Shown here: one piece after another, positions 6,286-12,901 of the stretch | Layout: each line of letters starts with the position of its first letter | How positions within the stretch are numbered: the stretch's first letter is position 1 | Assembly: GCA_023252015.1 (NCBI GenBank) | Contig: JAHEXS010000022.1 | Span: forward strand, 1-12,901 | Reading direction: 5' to 3' | DNA length: 12,901 nt | Origin: Candidatus Nitrosotenuis sp. | Lineage (GTDB): Archaea; Thermoproteota; Nitrososphaeria; Nitrososphaerales; Nitrosopumilaceae | Notes under the pieces: model-generated | What the model saw: only the letters and a program-made list of their open reading frames with translations | What the model was told of the DNA's origin: nothing | The model's database searches: none | Program-made: the position numbers and the translations under genes

Positions 6286-7206
6286 ATGATAACAATACTA
6301 GCTGGTGGAACCGGTTCTGTAAAACTCGTCAGAGGACTGATCTCTCAAACAAGAGATGTGAATGTAATATGCAATGTTGGCGATAACTATTGGTTGTATG
6401 GATTGTATGTTTGCCCAGATATCGACACCATAATCTACGGTCTTGCAGACATACTAGACTATGAAAAAGGGTGGGGTATTAGAAAAGACACGTTTGGATT
6501 CCTAAGGCAGATGGAAATTTTTGGAGAAGAGACTTGGTTCAGAATTGGCGACAGAGACGCAGCAACACATTTGATTAGAACTAACATGTTAAAGAATGGA
6601 AAAAATCTTGCAGACATTACAAAATGGATGTGCGAAAAATTTGCAGTGGAGGCAAAGGTAATGCCAGTTACAGATAACACAATAGAAACTCGAATAACTA
6701 CAAGTAAAGGAGAGATGCACCTTCAAGAATTCTGGGTCAAATACAAAGGAAAGGACAAAGTTGAGGGCATCCAATACATCGGAGCTGAAAAGGCACGCCC
6801 AAATCCAGAAGCAGTAAATGCAATTCATGATTCTGAGATGGTAGTAATTGCACCAGGCAATCCCCTGACCAGCATTGGTCCCATGCTACAAATCAAGGGA
6901 ATACGAAAAGAGTTGGCAAAAAATAGAAGAAAGGTTGTTGCAGTAAGTCCAATTCTTGGAAACAAGGCATTTAGTGGCCCCGCTGCTGAATACATGCAAG
7001 CTGCAGGAATTGAGGTATCACCTTACGGAATAGCTCAGATGTATTCTGATGTTTGCGGCAGTGTTGTGATTGACTCTAAGGACAGATTACTTACAAAGAA
7101 AATTCAAAATCTCGATATGAAAGTATACGACACAAGTATCAAGATGACAAACAAAATCTCCGAAGACGCACTTGCGTCTTTTGTTCTAAAGAACGCACGC
7201 GTGTAG
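6286..7206 (+). CDS. cofD: 2-phospho-L-lactate transferase CofD (F420 synthesis)
   Basis: This 306-residue protein is of normal CofD length. CofD transfers the phospholactyl (or phosphoenolpyruvyl) group from its GDP-activated form onto the deazaflavin Fo, making F420-0 (or dehydro-F420-0), in the cytoplasm. The nucleotide-binding start I-L-A-G-G-T-G-S-V-K-L is at 4-14. N-V-G-D-N at 30-34 and C-P-D-I-D-T at 43-48 form the acidic metal site, and G-D-R-D-A-A-T-H-L-I-R is at 88-98. A-P-G-N-P-L-T-S-I-G-P at 189-199 is the conserved substrate loop, and S-P-I-L-G-N with S-G-P-A lies at about 221-233. The position after Asp33 is Asn, where the bacterial and archaeal relatives I recall have Asp. cofC follows after one base, so the two form an operon. 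Confidence 0.96.
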   Translation: MITILAGGTGSVKLVRGLISQTRDVNVICNVGDNYWLYGLYVCPDIDTIIYGLADILDYEKGWGIRKDTFGFLRQMEIFGEETWFRIGDRDAATHLIRTNMLKNGKNLADITKWMCEKFAVEAKVMPVTDNTIETRITTSKGEMHLQEFWVKYKGKDKVEGIQYIGAEKARPNPEAVNAIHDSEMVVIAPGNPLTSIGPMLQIKGIRKELAKNRRKVVAVSPILGNKAFSGPAAEYMQAAGIEVSPYGIAQMYSDVCGSVVIDSKDRLLTKKIQNLDMKVYDTSIKMTNKISEDALASFVLKNARV

Positions 7207-7207
7207 A

Positions 7208-7843
7208 TTGCAAGTAGCAGCAATAATTCCGGTCAAGACGTTTTCAAATGCCAAGTCAAGACTTGGGTTCTCACAAGAAAAAACTGAACAATTATGCAAA
7301 ATAATGCTAGAACAGGTTTTAGAATCAATATCACATTCCAAGACGATAGCCAAGTCTATTTTGGTATCAAAAGATGAAAACGCCTTTGAGATAGGCAAGA
7401 AATTCAATACCATCCAAATCTTTGAAGATAATGAAAGTGGAGTAAACCATGCTGTTTCCCTTGCAGACAGATATCTTGTTGAAAACGGATTTGATACATC
7501 AGTTGTGTTTCCACAGGACATTCCGCTAATGCAACCGCAAGACATTACTAATCTGATAAAATTTCAAACCATGAAAACGTCATTGCTGGTAGTACCGTCA
7601 AGGAAATTTGACGGAACAAATGCGCTAGTAAGAACGCCAGTAGATGTAATAGAGACGCATTATGATGAGGATAGCTACAAAATACATCTAACGACTGGCA
7701 AATCACGAAAGATTTCTACTTCCTTTGTTCTAATAAGTAGAATAATGTGGGATGTCGATAACAGGTCAGACTTAGAATTTATCATGAGTAATATTGAAAA
7801 GCCAGTTCTAAGAGAACAGATTCAAGACATACTAAATGGATAG
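7208..7843 (+). CDS. cofC: 2-phospho-L-lactate guanylyltransferase CofC
   Basis: This 211-residue protein has the CofC/FbiD nucleotidyltransferase fold. It activates 2-phospholactate (or phosphoenolpyruvate in some lineages) with GTP to give the GDP-linked intermediate used by CofD. I-P-V-K-T-F-S-N-A-K-S-R-L at 7-19 binds the nucleotide. Q-D-I-P-L at 103-107 supplies a metal-binding Asp. G-T-N-A-L is at 136-140, S-Y-K-I-H at 156-160 stands for the family S-F-x-x-H, and D-V-D-N-R-S-D-L is at 182-189. The start is TTG at 7208; translation from there begins Q-V-A-A-I-I-P-V-K, the expected first strand, and no better start is available. Only one base separates it from cofD, which supports one transcript and coordinated expression. 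Confidence 0.93.
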   Translation: MQVAAIIPVKTFSNAKSRLGFSQEKTEQLCKIMLEQVLESISHSKTIAKSILVSKDENAFEIGKKFNTIQIFEDNESGVNHAVSLADRYLVENGFDTSVVFPQDIPLMQPQDITNLIKFQTMKTSLLVVPSRKFDGTNALVRTPVDVIETHYDEDSYKIHLTTGKSRKISTSFVLISRIMWDVDNRSDLEFIMSNIEKPVLREQIQDILNG

Positions 7844-7849
7844 AAAAAA

Positions 7850-8584
7850 ATGCTTCCACTCTTAGGAATATTTTTCGTAATTGCATTTCCAGCAGGTGCC
7901 TCCCTCAATCCGGGTGGGATTTTGAGTTTTTATATTAATGATGATGATCTAAATACCAGTCATCGTGGAATTGACGAAATTTCAACGTCGGGATTGTTAG
8001 AGTTTACAATAAACGGCATTCCAATACAGGGCCCATCAAAGATAGTTGAAACTGACCTTGACTCGGGGGTTTTTGTTGGCCGTCTTAACATACCAAGTAC
8101 GATAAACGGAAGACCACTACAACAGGGCGATACACTTGTTATAAAATACAATGACAAGTCAGATTACTCTGGAAATCCAACGACTACTTCAAAATCAATC
8201 GCAGTTACAAAACACAGTACGAGTTTTTCCACATCTGCAAAAAATATTAGAATTGGACAACAATTTCAAGTGAAAATCTATGATCCAGACTTTAATTTGG
8301 ATTCAAGAGAGGTAGACAACATCCCATTGAATTTGATAGAATTTCGTACAGAAAATGGAGTTAGAGTCACTCTTGACAACAAGGCATTCGATGCCAAAAC
8401 TACAACACTTAGAGAGACCGGCAAAAATACAAACCTCTTTGTGGTATCAGTCAAAATGCCAAAAGAAATAGATGGAAAACGCCTCAAGATTGGGGCTTCA
8501 GCACAGCTCAAATTTACAGACACCACCACACCGTCAAGAACCACTGAAATTCTAAAGACGGACATAAAGATAGGTTTGCGATAA
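7850..8584 (+). CDS. Secreted protein with two tandem Ig-like repeats
   Basis: This 244-residue protein starts with a hydrophobic signal-like segment (about residues 1-18, ending P-A-G-A-S) that lacks basic residues at its very start. The rest is two copies of one beta-sandwich-like unit, about 23-120 and 124-242. The copies align on N-D-D-D-L-N (30-35) with Y-D-P-D-F-N (144-149), on E-T-D-L-D-S-G-V-F (67-75) with E-T-G-K-N-T-N-L-F (189-197), and on I-N-G-R-P-L with I-D-G-K-R-L. The D-x-D-x-N and E-T-G-x-x-x-x-x-F patterns recur in cell-surface and S-layer proteins of Nitrososphaerota, and the acidic loops may bind calcium. No C-terminal anchor is seen. It starts six bases after cofC and is probably cotranscribed, though a role in F420 synthesis is unlikely. 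Confidence 0.82.
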   Translation: MLPLLGIFFVIAFPAGASLNPGGILSFYINDDDLNTSHRGIDEISTSGLLEFTINGIPIQGPSKIVETDLDSGVFVGRLNIPSTINGRPLQQGDTLVIKYNDKSDYSGNPTTTSKSIAVTKHSTSFSTSAKNIRIGQQFQVKIYDPDFNLDSREVDNIPLNLIEFRTENGVRVTLDNKAFDAKTTTLRETGKNTNLFVVSVKMPKEIDGKRLKIGASAQLKFTDTTTPSRTTEILKTDIKIGLR

Positions 8585-8604
8585 TTTTTACAAATTATAA
8601 AAAA
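8585..8604. terminator. Two-way T-rich terminator
   Basis: Between the secreted-protein stop and the RNase P RNA end lie 20 bases with TTTTT at 8585-8589 on the plus strand and TTTTTT (8604-8599) on the minus strand, linked by AT-rich sequence. Archaeal polymerases stop at T-runs, so this can end both convergent transcripts. There is no GC-rich hairpin beyond the P1 stem of the RNA itself. Confidence 0.6.
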
Positions 8605-8887
8605 TTGCGTGCTGGCCGTAACCCTCCTTCTGTTCTCACGATATTCAGCTTTGCAGCCTACCTGAACAAGGTGCAGATCCTATTTGTTCTGTTTGGCTTT
8701 GCTCCACATGGGTCAGATTTTTCATTCCTTTAACTGGGAATCTCAGGTTTCGCCATCATAGTGCTCCAGGTAGGATTGGTTTCTATTCCGTTGCCAATCA
8801 TTTCTGACTATCTATCTCTAGATCATGTTTCTGCATGGAGGGAGGAGTTTCCTCTGCTTTCGCAGCGTTTCGTGCACCAGCCCGCAA
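8605..8887 (-). ncRNA. rnpB: RNase P RNA (archaeal type)
   Basis: This is the catalytic RNA that trims 5' leaders from tRNA precursors, about 283 bases. The ends form stem P1: 8887-8877 pairs with 8605-8615, ten of eleven positions Watson-Crick with one G/A mismatch. The universally conserved 5' core appears as GAGGAAACTCC (8854-8844) and the 3' core as ACAGAA (8633-8628). Between them stem P4 is clear: AACTCCTCC (8849-8841) pairs with GGAGGGTT (8627-8620) with the single bulged U (8846) that all RNase P RNAs keep; the base pairs differ from the E. coli version but the pairing holds. A CTGC-GAAA-GCAG hairpin (8865-8854), a GATTGG/CCAATC hairpin (8799-8774) and GTAGGCTGC (8661-8653) add support. 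A T-run follows the 3' end and a TATA box precedes the 5' end. End points are good to a few bases. Confidence 0.95.
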
Positions 8888-8899
8888 AACTATATGAAT

Positions 8900-8912
8900 T
8901 TAATTTAATTTG
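8900..8912 (-). promoter_or_regulatory. TATA box for RNase P RNA
   Basis: On the minus strand AAATTAAATTA sits about 14-25 bases before the predicted RNA 5' end, in the 29-base gap after the transporter stop codon at 8917. The T/A-rich tract TTCAAATTAAATTAAATTC gives a strong archaeal TATA candidate, so the RNA can be made independently of the upstream transporter gene. Confidence 0.6.
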
Positions 8913-8916
8913 AACA

Positions 8917-11268
8917 TTACTTGAGTTTGGAGTGAAAGTATTCCTCGTCATACTTTTCCTTAGCGTGTCTTGACTGCAATCTGTGCCCAACATGTACGAT
9001 ATCGACATAGAATCTGTAGATGTGCCTATTTTCCCTTAATCGTGATGACATGATTCTCCAAAACGTTCTTGCGTGAAATTCTGAAAATCTATGATCACGT
9101 ATGATAAGGATGGATTTTTTAGACTTGTCAACTATCTCCAAGGTTTTTGGACTAAATGCTTGGTCTGCTTGATTCCCAGCACCAAGTATTATAATTTCAG
9201 ACTCTATTTTATCGAAATTTTCCAACAGTCCAAGTGACACCTTTTTTGTTTTAGGATATACTTTTTCAAATGGGATTTTTTTCATTTCCAGATCAAACAT
9301 CATCTCGTTTATTCTATTCATTATTTCAAGTTCAGTTTGCGGCGACTCAATTACCCCCCTTACAACCCTTACTTTGCTATTGTACGTCTGTGACATCGCA
9401 TGTGCGATTCTCAATCCCAAATCAGAATGTCTTCCCTTGTCATATGAAACCACCACATTTGCGAGATCTTCTTCAAAGTTTTTCCCAAATCGTACACCGA
9501 CAAAATCACAGGTGGATAAGGACAGTAATTTTCTGTTGTTTCGTAGAAATGCAAAATCAACTAGCACGATATTGATTCCTTGTTCTTCAACAGTTGCCAG
9601 AATTGCCTCCGTAACATCATGAGAGATACGCACAAGATATCTATGACGTATTGATTGCGGTATTGATTTTTTGAGGTTGATGAATGATTCAATTTCGGAT
9701 TCAGCAAACTTGTTTGAAACTGCAAGTGGTAGATGAACTGGAATGTGAGTTACATTAAGAAATGAAATTTCGCCTTCCTTTTCTTTGGCAATGGCGTTTG
9801 CAATTTTGAAGAGATTTACAACGTATTTTGGATGATATATTACAAGAATTCTGTAATCCTTTCGTTCTTGCGGCCCCTGATTATAGATTAGAGGCGCGTA
9901 ATGTTCTATTTCCTTTTTTGACGTGTAAAACTTGTAGATGGCAAAACCAATTACTATCCAAATAATTGCAATTATCCAGCTTTGTGGTTGGGTAAATAAC
10001 AGATACAGTGAAAGCCCCATGGCAGATATGGCGCCAAGTATTGGTATTAGGGGAAAGAATGGGGTCTTGAAAGTATAATCTAGCTTTTTCCCATACAGTC
10101 GTCGTATTGTAATTGCAGCATAATTTACTTGAGCAAACAGGAACAAAAACATCAAGCTTGCGGCAAAGGCAATTCCCGTAAGATCAAGTGCCATTGCCAT
10201 AATCAACATAATCAGACCAGAGGCAATTGTCGAGATTGCCGGTGTTTTGTATTTTGCATGCATCTTACCAAAAAAATGTGGCAGATTGTAATGAGTTCCC
10301 ATTGCGTATGAGACTCGGCTTGAGGAATAGGTAGTTGCGTTTAGTGCCGCAAGTGTCGATACCAATCCACCTGCAATAACAATTAATGCGCCAAAAGGTA
10401 GAAAATCTTTTGCGGCCTCAATGATTCCAATTTCACCAAAGCCACCAATGAATTGCCATGAGGGTTGGCCTTTTGTTTCAGATGACAACCCACCTATGAA
10501 AGCAAATGTAAACAGAATGTAAATTGCAACAACTACACAAAGTGAAATTAGTATTGCTCGCGGAATGTTCTTTTTTGGGTTTTTTAGTTCGTTTCCAGTT
10601 TGTGCAATTACCTCATATCCCTCAAACGCAATAAACGTCAAGCCCATCGCAATTACAAGTCCAGACATTCCCTTTGGAAGGAAATTTGAAAAGTTGTCAG
10701 GCCAGGAGTGGTTTGTAAAAGCCATAGCTAAAAGCGCTGCAACAATGAGCACTCCAATTATTGTGATTTGGGTAAGTGTGATGACATTTCCCACTTTGCT
10801 TGTAGGTGATGTTCCTCGTACATTGATAAACGTGAAAATCACAATGGCAAGTGCAGCTAAGCCCTTTTCAAGCAGTGGTGAAGATTGAACCAGATTAGTT
10901 GTTGACAGCAGATGTGCAAAAAATGACGCAAATGCGACTGCGTAAAGGCTTCCTGCGATAGTATGTGCAAACCACGACATCCACCCACTTAGAAACGAGT
11001 TTGGTCGCGGAAGGCCTTCTCGCACCCATCGGTATCCACCACCAGTATCTGGCAAGACGGAGCTTAGCTCAGCATAGGTCAGTGCCGTAAACATCGTAAT
11101 GACACCATTTATCAGAAAAGCGATCATAAGAGCTGGTCCTGCTTCTGCCATGCCAGGCCCCACAAGCACAAATATCGCCCCACCAATCATGGCTGCAACT
11201 CCAACCATGACTACGTCCAATAATGTCAGATTCCTTGTAAAGCCAGTGTCTGAATTTTCTGTAGCCAT
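8917..11268 (-). CDS. APC family amino-acid-type transporter fused to two Usp-like domains
   Basis: This 783-residue protein joins a membrane transporter to cytoplasmic nucleotide-binding-like domains. Residues 15-450 form an APC-superfamily permease of about 12 helices: helix 1 has the unwound G-G-A-I-F-V-L-V-G-P-G at 29-39, G-G-G-Y-R-W-V-R-E-G-L-P is at 76-87, and the helix 6 region F-E-G-Y-E-V with N-E-L-K-N-P-K-K-N-I-P-R-A at 226-238 is typical. Two universal-stress-protein-like domains follow, at about 470-595 (Y-R-I-L-V-I-Y) and 602-725 (N-V-V-V-S-Y-D, I-I-I-L-G-A-G ... S-I-L-I-I-R). A basic tail of about 55 residues ends the protein. The substrate is probably an amino acid or amine but is not shown. 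The Usp domains may regulate transport. A TATA-like GATTTATT lies at 11305-11298, about 30-37 bases before the ATG. Confidence 0.94.
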   Translation of the reverse strand: MATENSDTGFTRNLTLLDVVMVGVAAMIGGAIFVLVGPGMAEAGPALMIAFLINGVITMFTALTYAELSSVLPDTGGGYRWVREGLPRPNSFLSGWMSWFAHTIAGSLYAVAFASFFAHLLSTTNLVQSSPLLEKGLAALAIVIFTFINVRGTSPTSKVGNVITLTQITIIGVLIVAALLAMAFTNHSWPDNFSNFLPKGMSGLVIAMGLTFIAFEGYEVIAQTGNELKNPKKNIPRAILISLCVVVAIYILFTFAFIGGLSSETKGQPSWQFIGGFGEIGIIEAAKDFLPFGALIVIAGGLVSTLAALNATTYSSSRVSYAMGTHYNLPHFFGKMHAKYKTPAISTIASGLIMLIMAMALDLTGIAFAASLMFLFLFAQVNYAAITIRRLYGKKLDYTFKTPFFPLIPILGAISAMGLSLYLLFTQPQSWIIAIIWIVIGFAIYKFYTSKKEIEHYAPLIYNQGPQERKDYRILVIYHPKYVVNLFKIANAIAKEKEGEISFLNVTHIPVHLPLAVSNKFAESEIESFINLKKSIPQSIRHRYLVRISHDVTEAILATVEEQGINIVLVDFAFLRNNRKLLSLSTCDFVGVRFGKNFEEDLANVVVSYDKGRHSDLGLRIAHAMSQTYNSKVRVVRGVIESPQTELEIMNRINEMMFDLEMKKIPFEKVYPKTKKVSLGLLENFDKIESEIIILGAGNQADQAFSPKTLEIVDKSKKSILIIRDHRFSEFHARTFWRIMSSRLRENRHIYRFYVDIVHVGHRLQSRHAKEKYDEEYFHSKLK

Positions 11269-11297
11269 GTTGTCTAGCGTCTGAAAAAGGTGATTTG

Positions 11298-11305
11298 AAT
11301 AAATC
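11298..11305 (-). promoter_or_regulatory. TATA-like box for the APC-Usp transporter
   Basis: GATTTATT on the minus strand lies 30-37 bases before the ATG at 11268, within the 67-base gap after tsr3. It predicts a leader of about ten bases. The call is from pattern and spacing only. Confidence 0.45.
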
Positions 11306-11335
11306 TTTACTCTAGATTTGATATTTGTAAATCAG

Positions 11336-11839
11336 TCAATATTTTTTATCAATTAATCCATATTCAGCCAACAAAAGCTCGATTTCTCGTTCTGATTTGA
11401 TCTCTGAATAGTCTTTTAGCAGATCTGCGTTTAGCTCGTAAAACGTGTGTCCCCAGTTAAATTTGTCAAGCATCGACATTGCAAGTTGCTCATATCCCAA
11501 AATGAAAGCAGCACCTGCGATCGCCTCAACAGTTGTCAATTTGTTTAGTTTGGAATAGTTAACTGGATTTCCGGCAAGTAATGGCGGAAGTTTACGTGGA
11601 ATCCCGTGAAATTTTCTTGTAAAAGCGGTTTCTGCCAAATTCCAAGAACAATCGATTCCCGTTATGGATTTTGCGATCGCGGCATCTTGCTTGAGAATTG
11701 TTTTTGGGGCAAACGGATCTAAGATTATGGTATTACTTTGTGTTTTTGAAACTTCCTTTGCAAGTCCAAATTTCACCAGTTTTGCAGCAGTACACTTTTT
11801 TGGATCATCTTGTTTTAGCATGAATACTTGGATGTTCAT
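11336..11839 (-). CDS. tsr3: 18S/16S rRNA aminocarboxypropyltransferase Tsr3 (DUF367)
   Basis: This 167-residue protein is a complete archaeal Tsr3. The enzyme moves the 3-amino-3-carboxypropyl group of S-adenosylmethionine onto a modified uridine of helix 31 in small-subunit rRNA, a late step in ribosome maturation. The diagnostic motifs are in order: Q-D-D-P-K-K-C-T-A-A-K-L at 10-21, L-D-P-F-A-P at 40-45, D-C-S-W at 63-66, R-K-L-P-P-L-L-A-G-N-P-V-N-Y at 82-95 with K-L-T-T-V-E-A at 100-106, and F-N-W-G-H-T-F-Y-E-L-N at 127-137. The usual Gly after N-P-V-N-Y is Ser here, a mild change. The gene lies 30 bases after the Ig-domain surface gene on the same strand and has its own TATA-like tract, so it need not share that gene's expression. 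Confidence 0.95.
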   Translation of the reverse strand: MNIQVFMLKQDDPKKCTAAKLVKFGLAKEVSKTQSNTIILDPFAPKTILKQDAAIAKSITGIDCSWNLAETAFTRKFHGIPRKLPPLLAGNPVNYSKLNKLTTVEAIAGAAFILGYEQLAMSMLDKFNWGHTFYELNADLLKDYSEIKSEREIELLLAEYGLIDKKY

Positions 11840-11860
11840 TACAATGAGTTTGTTTTATGG

Positions 11861-11869
11861 AATATTTTT
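11861..11869 (-). promoter_or_regulatory. TATA-like box for tsr3
   Basis: On the minus strand AAAAATATT lies 22-30 bases before the tsr3 ATG (11839-11837), directly after the TAG stop of the upstream gene. The spacing suits a leaderless transcript. Supported by base pattern only. Confidence 0.4.
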
Positions 11870-12901
11870 CTATTGTGTTGGAACGTATGTTATTTCATAA
11901 TAGAGCTTTGAAGATTGATTTTGTTCTTTTATTATATCCACGGTCCAAACTGAATTCTGGATTGTATTCAAATCAGAATCAGGCATGATTGTGAATTTTT
12001 CCAAGATAGCGCCAGGGCCAGAATATTGTATCTTAAAGCCAGTGCCATCGATTTGTACCATACTATAGTCAGAGTTCAAAGTCTTGGTTGACTTTGATAC
12101 AAGGCAATCTGATGCCTGTCCAATAATACATTGGCCACTCTCAGTTGAGATTTGTATGTTAATTTTTGATTCAGTACCACGTGCGACAACAAGAGAACCT
12201 TGGAGCATTTTAGGCAAGACGGGTTGGTCTTGTATTATCTTTTCCATCAAAGAAATTGGAATACTTGAATCAGTGATTCTGTTGAATTTTTCTGATATTT
12301 TTTTAGACAGTGTTTGGATGATCTGCTTTTCTACCACTTTGAAGATTTTAGTAAATGTGCCAAATTCTGTATCTATTTTTATGACATAGTTGCCAAGAGA
12401 AGCAGATTGTGGAATTACATAATCATATTTGTAAAGACCAGAGTTATAGTATTTGGACAGATCAATTTGGTTTCCACCCAGTCCACAATATACGGTCCCA
12501 CAATTAATTTTGGTGTCATTTTCTGATAAGACAACAAGGTCCATCCTATCCAAAAATATTACCTTATTGAGACTGCCAGATATGTGGACAGTGTCACCAA
12601 GAAAATATTCTTCTTTGTCAGTATTCAAAGAAAGAGTTAGTTCTTCATCATTATTTAGTGGAGTGTTGTTTTTCACCTCAAATGTTGTCTCGACTTTTAT
12701 TTTTTGATATGTCGCAGTCACTTTGTATGTGCCATCTTTGAATACAGTGAGAGGAAGATCGTATGTGGTCTTGAAGTTGCCCCCATGGTCAAAGTCTAGT
12801 GAGGATGCAAAGATTTGTTTGTTAGCAGACGTTTTCACCTGCACTTGTACTCGGTCAAGTTTAATGCCTTCACTGCCGGTTGTCTGCTGTCTTTTTAACG
12901 C
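11870..12901 (-). CDS. C-terminal part of a large Ig-domain surface protein (5' end outside window)
   Basis: The frame is open to the right edge: the 19 codons before the GTG at 12844 read A-L-K-R-Q-Q-T-T-G-S-E-G-I-K-L-D-R-V-Q with no stop, so the gene starts outside the window and that GTG is not the start. The 343 visible residues are rich in beta-strand patterns. A first domain ends D-G-T-Y-K-V-T-A-T-Y with F-E-V-K-N. A second begins T-D-K-E-E-Y-F-L-G-D-T-V-H-I-S-G-S-L, a macroglobulin- or Ig-like strand pattern, and ends L-G-N-Y-V-I-K-I-D. A third region of about 150 residues contains two close cysteines (G-Q-C-I-I-G-Q-A-S-D-C). This type is common among exported Nitrososphaerota proteins. 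No C-terminal membrane helix is seen, so any anchor or signal peptide would be upstream. The function is unknown. Confidence 0.82.
   Translation of the reverse strand, partial: ALKRQQTTGSEGIKLDRVQVQVKTSANKQIFASSLDFDHGGNFKTTYDLPLTVFKDGTYKVTATYQKIKVETTFEVKNNTPLNNDEELTLSLNTDKEEYFLGDTVHISGSLNKVIFLDRMDLVVLSENDTKINCGTVYCGLGGNQIDLSKYYNSGLYKYDYVIPQSASLGNYVIKIDTEFGTFTKIFKVVEKQIIQTLSKKISEKFNRITDSSIPISLMEKIIQDQPVLPKMLQGSLVVARGTESKINIQISTESGQCIIGQASDCLVSKSTKTLNSDYSMVQIDGTGFKIQYSGPGAILEKFTIMPDSDLNTIQNSVWTVDIIKEQNQSSKLYYEITYVPTQ

Noticed and set aside
8605..8887. SRP (7S) RNA in the non-coding gap
   Set aside because: The SRP Alu and helix 8 motifs are not seen, whereas RNase P P1, P4 and both conserved cores are.
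8898..8912. Repeat of TTAAAT units as a tandem repeat or attachment site
   Set aside because: Only two to three short AT-rich units, best explained as the rnpB TATA box.
8823..9008. Short minus-strand open frame across the RNase P 5' end and the transporter 3' end
   Set aside because: It overlaps the transporter C-terminus in another frame and runs into the conserved RNase P core; no family resemblance.
1..12901. Mobile element, CRISPR array, tRNA, or defence system
   Set aside because: No transposase, integrase, direct-repeat array, cloverleaf or known defence gene was seen; the genes are mostly conserved archaeal housekeeping and surface genes.

Overview
The window looks like chromosomal DNA of an ammonia-oxidising-type archaeon of the Nitrososphaerota (Thaumarchaeota), most like the Nitrosopumilus/Nitrosarchaeum lineage. 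The evidence is the combination of archaeal information-processing genes (transcription factor B, aIF1/SUI1, Sec61-beta, Tsr3, an archaeal-type RNase P RNA), coenzyme F420 genes (cofD, cofC), an AT-rich composition, and surface proteins with the D-P-D-x-N and E-T-G-type Ig-like repeats common in this phylum. No mobile element, CRISPR array, tRNA or rRNA is visible. The window is a compact housekeeping region rather than an accessory island, so I do not claim a new defence or mobile system.

Layout. 1-222 (+) is the tail of an unidentified protein, converging with and overlapping a minus-strand cluster at 2490-206. That cluster encodes a zinc-ribbon protein of the SSSCA1/p27 family, a 55-residue Sec61-beta, and a DUF2070 membrane protein whose start codon overlaps the Sec61-beta stop codon. 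From a shared divergent promoter region (2491-2581), aIF1 and a CPBP-type membrane protease run to the right and collide tail-to-tail with TFB (4756-3848, minus). Behind TFB lies a signal-peptide-bearing single-pass membrane protein (6179-4857, minus) of unknown function.

Divergent from it is the cofD-cofC cluster (6286-7843, plus), which makes the F420 side-chain precursor and attaches it. It is followed six bases later by a secreted protein built from two copies of one Ig-like domain. A short T-rich two-way terminator (8585-8604) separates this from the RNase P RNA gene (8887-8605, minus), which fills the only long non-coding stretch. Upstream of rnpB on the same strand lie an APC transporter fused to two Usp-like domains (11268-8917), the rRNA modification enzyme Tsr3 (11839-11336), and the C-terminal part of a large Ig-domain surface protein that runs off the right edge.

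How the genes fit together: translation and ribosome maturation (aIF1, Tsr3, RNase P), transcription (TFB), secretion and membrane proteins (Sec61-beta, DUF2070, CPBP protease) and F420 synthesis are packed with overlaps or gaps of a few bases. Several minus-strand starts have a TATA-like box about 22-35 bases upstream, which suggests short or absent 5' leaders.
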